Of a stretch of 7,830 nucleotides of DNA, positions 6,332-7,830 are shown piece after piece. Position numbers and translations under genes: made by a program. Source of the DNA: Pirellulales bacterium (lineage in GTDB: Bacteria > Planctomycetota > Planctomycetia > Pirellulales > JALHPA01); contig JALHPA010000099.1 in NCBI GenBank assembly GCA_022842745.1, forward strand, positions 1-7,830, read 5' to 3'. Within the stretch, counting starts at the first letter, position 1, and every line of letters begins with the position of its first letter. The notes under the pieces were generated by a model. That model was given only the letters and a program-made list of their open reading frames with translations, ran no database searches and was not told the DNA's origin.

Positions 6332-7321
6332 ATGCCCCGCCCCAAGATCGATGCTATCGAAGCCGTTGGCCAGGACTCGTTCCTGGACGTCGTTACCAAC
6401 ATCGTGGGCATCTTGATTATCCTGGTCATGGTGGTCGGCGTGCGCGCTAAGAATAGCGGCCCGGCGGAATCGATCGAGCAGGTCGCCGCCGACCCTCCCG
6501 AACTGGTCGCGTTGGCCGCCAAGTCCGCCGATCTCGAACGCGACGTGCTGGAATTGGACCAGCAGGCAGCCGTTGTCGCCCGCGAGTTTCAATTCCGCTC
6601 GCTCGAGCGCGATCGCTTGGGAGTCGCGCTGGCCGCCGCGGAGCATGAAATCGCCGCCCGCCGGTCCAAGCTGGCCGCCTCGGAACAGGAACGGGTGGAC
6701 CGCCTGACCCGTCTGTCTTTAGCCAAAGACGAGCTGGCCCGGTTGGAGCAGGAAACGGCCGCCGCTCTGCAACGGCGTCCCGCCCCTCGCGAAGTCAAAA
6801 CGTACTTCACGCCGATCAGCAAGACCGTCCACGGCAAGGAGCTCCATTTCCAATTGTCCGGCGGACGGGTCGCATTCATTCCGATCGAGGACCTCTTCGA
6901 CCTGGCCAAGGACGAGACGCGCTCTCGAATGTCCGATATTAATGAGATCTCGGACCGCGTGATGACCGTCGGCCCCACCCGCGGCTTCGAGATGCGCTAT
7001 ACCGTCGACATGATCGCCGACCGGCAGCGCGGGCAACTCAGCATCCGCTCGAAGGAGTGGCAGGTCGTGCCGGTCTTGCGCAACCTTGGCGAACCGACCG
7101 GGCAGGCCCTCTCGGAAAACTCGGAATTCCGCCGGCTGCTGTCGCGTTATCGTCCCGAGGAGGTCACGGTGACGCTTTGGACCTATCCCGACAGCTTTGC
7201 GGATTTTCGCACATTGCACGACGAGTTGCACCGGCTCGGCTATCCCACCGCCGGCCGACCGCTCCCCGAGGGATTTCCCATCGGTGGATCGCCGCACGGC
7301 TCCAAGTCCGCCGCCCAGTAG
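6332..7321 (+). CDS. Single-span ExbD/TolR-like protein retaining the motif Asp
   Basis: This 329-residue protein is the third member of the channel operon, 51 bases after the previous stop. ATG 6332 is chosen because the conserved anchor follows directly. Residues 13-36 (GQDSFLDVVTNIVGILIILV at the start) form the membrane span. FLDV with D19 matches the ExbD/TolR FIDV motif and aligns without a gap to FLAV/A19 of the preceding protein, also sharing G26, L28 and I29. Residues about 48-150 are a long Glu/Arg/Ala/Leu coiled coil. The C-terminal part starts with HGKELHFQLSGGRVAF (167-182), passes through an Arg/Asp-rich beta-type stretch, and ends with VTVTLWTYPDSFADF and HDELHRLGY (278-304), which resembles the last strand-helix-strand of an ExbD periplasmic domain. 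The tail RPLPEGFPIGGSPHGSKS is Gly/Ser-rich. There is no OmpA-like peptidoglycan-binding domain. I infer it is the proton-carrying partner of the channel protein. It ends at TAG 7319-7321 and converges on hemC. Confidence 0.82.
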   Translation: MPRPKIDAIEAVGQDSFLDVVTNIVGILIILVMVVGVRAKNSGPAESIEQVAADPPELVALAAKSADLERDVLELDQQAAVVAREFQFRSLERDRLGVALAAAEHEIAARRSKLAASEQERVDRLTRLSLAKDELARLEQETAAALQRRPAPREVKTYFTPISKTVHGKELHFQLSGGRVAFIPIEDLFDLAKDETRSRMSDINEISDRVMTVGPTRGFEMRYTVDMIADRQRGQLSIRSKEWQVVPVLRNLGEPTGQALSENSEFRRLLSRYRPEEVTVTLWTYPDSFADFRTLHDELHRLGYPTAGRPLPEGFPIGGSPHGSKSAAQ

Positions 7322-7324
7322 CTT

Positions 7325-7830
7325 TCATCGCTGCCGCGACTTCTGGATCAGGTCGCCCGCCCCTTGGTCCAAGAGCAGTTGTGCCACGCGCCGCCCCAAA
7401 TCCGCCGCGGCATTCGCTTCCGCCGACGACCCCGCGACCAGGCGCTCCCGCCCGTCCGCGCTTAAGACGGTCCCGCGGAGCAACAGCCGTCCATCGGGTC
7501 CGATCCGTCCCCAGGCCCCCACCGGCGCGAGACACCCCCCCAGTAATTTTGCCAGCATTCCCCGCTCAGCCAGCACCGCCGCGTGCGACGCGGAATCGTC
7601 AAGCTGCTGCACCGCCGCCCGCACGGCCCGATCGTCTGCCCGCGCCTCCAATCCTAGCGCACCTTGTCCCACCGCGGGGAGCATCGTTTCGAACGGCAAT
7701 ACTTGGGTAATCTGGTCCCGCAGGCCCAAGCGGTTGAGACCGGCCTCCGCCAGGACCAGCGCGTCGTATTCCCCGTCCCGCAGTTTCTTTAATCGCGTAT
7801 CCACGTTGCCGCGCACGTCCAGCATCTTCA
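7325..7830 (-). CDS. hemC: Hydroxymethylbilane synthase (porphobilinogen deaminase), C-terminal part, 5' end outside window
   Basis: This cytoplasmic enzyme of tetrapyrrole (haem) synthesis joins four porphobilinogen molecules into hydroxymethylbilane on a dipyrromethane cofactor. About 168 residues are visible out of a usual 300-320. The frame is open to the window edge, so the in-frame ATG at 7825 is internal. Clear family motifs in order: RGNVDTRLKKL, GEYDALVLAEAGLNRLGL, LPAVGQGALGLE and LAERGMLAKLLGGCLAPVGA. The Cys in GGC (codon 7532-7534) is the expected thioether attachment site of the cofactor. The catalytic Asp lies in the unseen N-terminal half. A C-terminal domain of normal length follows, ending QKSRQR at TGA 7325-7327. 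No truncation or frameshift is seen. It is convergent with the motor operon, 3 bases from that operon's stop codon, and is not functionally related to it. Confidence 0.96.
   Translation of the reverse strand, partial: KMLDVRGNVDTRLKKLRDGEYDALVLAEAGLNRLGLRDQITQVLPFETMLPAVGQGALGLEARADDRAVRAAVQQLDDSASHAAVLAERGMLAKLLGGCLAPVGAWGRIGPDGRLLLRGTVLSADGRERLVAGSSAEANAAADLGRRVAQLLLDQGAGDLIQKSRQR

Noticed and set aside
3093..7321. Zorya anti-phage system or flagellar MotAB
   Set aside because: Neither single-span protein shows an OmpA/peptidoglycan-binding domain, and no ZorC, ZorD or ZorE helicase/nuclease gene nor any flagellar gene is in the window. Only the channel-plus-tail layout is similar.
3093..7321. 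Classical Tol-Pal or TonB-ExbBD system
   Set aside because: No TonB, TolA, TolB or Pal gene is present, and the two partner proteins are two to four times the length of ExbD/TolR.
7057..7710. Plus-strand open frame running through the end of the operon and hemC
   Set aside because: The product is Pro/Arg/Ala-rich low-complexity sequence. The same bases encode conserved hemC motifs on the minus strand and the end of the third operon gene in another frame.

Overview
The window reads as a chromosomal piece of a GC-rich planctomycete, most likely of the Pirellulales type. I infer this from four things: strong G/C preference at third codon positions, the near absence of Shine-Dalgarno sequences, a secreted BNR/sialidase-fold protein, and a MotA/TolQ-like gene followed by two large single-span proteins of a kind I associate with this phylum. 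No RNA genes, CRISPR arrays, insertion sequences or phage genes are visible.

Layout. Positions 1-1142 (+) hold the C-terminal part of a CusA/CzcA-type heavy-metal RND efflux pump, cut by the window edge. Positions 1143-1311 are non-coding. Positions 1312-2547 (+) encode an exported six-bladed-propeller (BNR repeat, sialidase-like) protein. Positions 2548-3092 form a long non-coding stretch. It carries a strong nested hairpin, whose U-tract would lie on the minus strand, and several short inverted and direct repeats. Positions 3093-7321 (+) hold a three-gene operon. Its members are a MotA/TolQ/ExbB-family channel protein with a long helical C-terminal tail, then (4-base ATGA overlap) a 624-residue single-span protein, then (51-base gap) a 329-residue single-span protein. 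Positions 7325-7830 (-) hold the C-terminal part of hemC (hydroxymethylbilane synthase), converging on the operon with only 3 bases between the stop codons.

The operon is the part worth attention. Both single-span proteins look like divergent ExbD/TolR subunits. Their N-terminal membrane segments align without a gap. The 329-residue protein keeps the Asp of the ExbD/TolR proton-carrying motif (FLDV, D19), while the 624-residue protein has Ala at the same position (FLAV, A19). The 624-residue protein also seems to carry two ExbD-like periplasmic domains separated by about 220 residues of Gly/Ser/Pro-rich linker. Together they look like an ion-driven envelope motor with a heteromeric, functionally asymmetric rotor/stator pair and no peptidoglycan-binding OmpA domain. 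Its purpose cannot be read from the sequence. The flanking genes (metal efflux, BNR protein, haem synthesis) look like ordinary unrelated neighbours.
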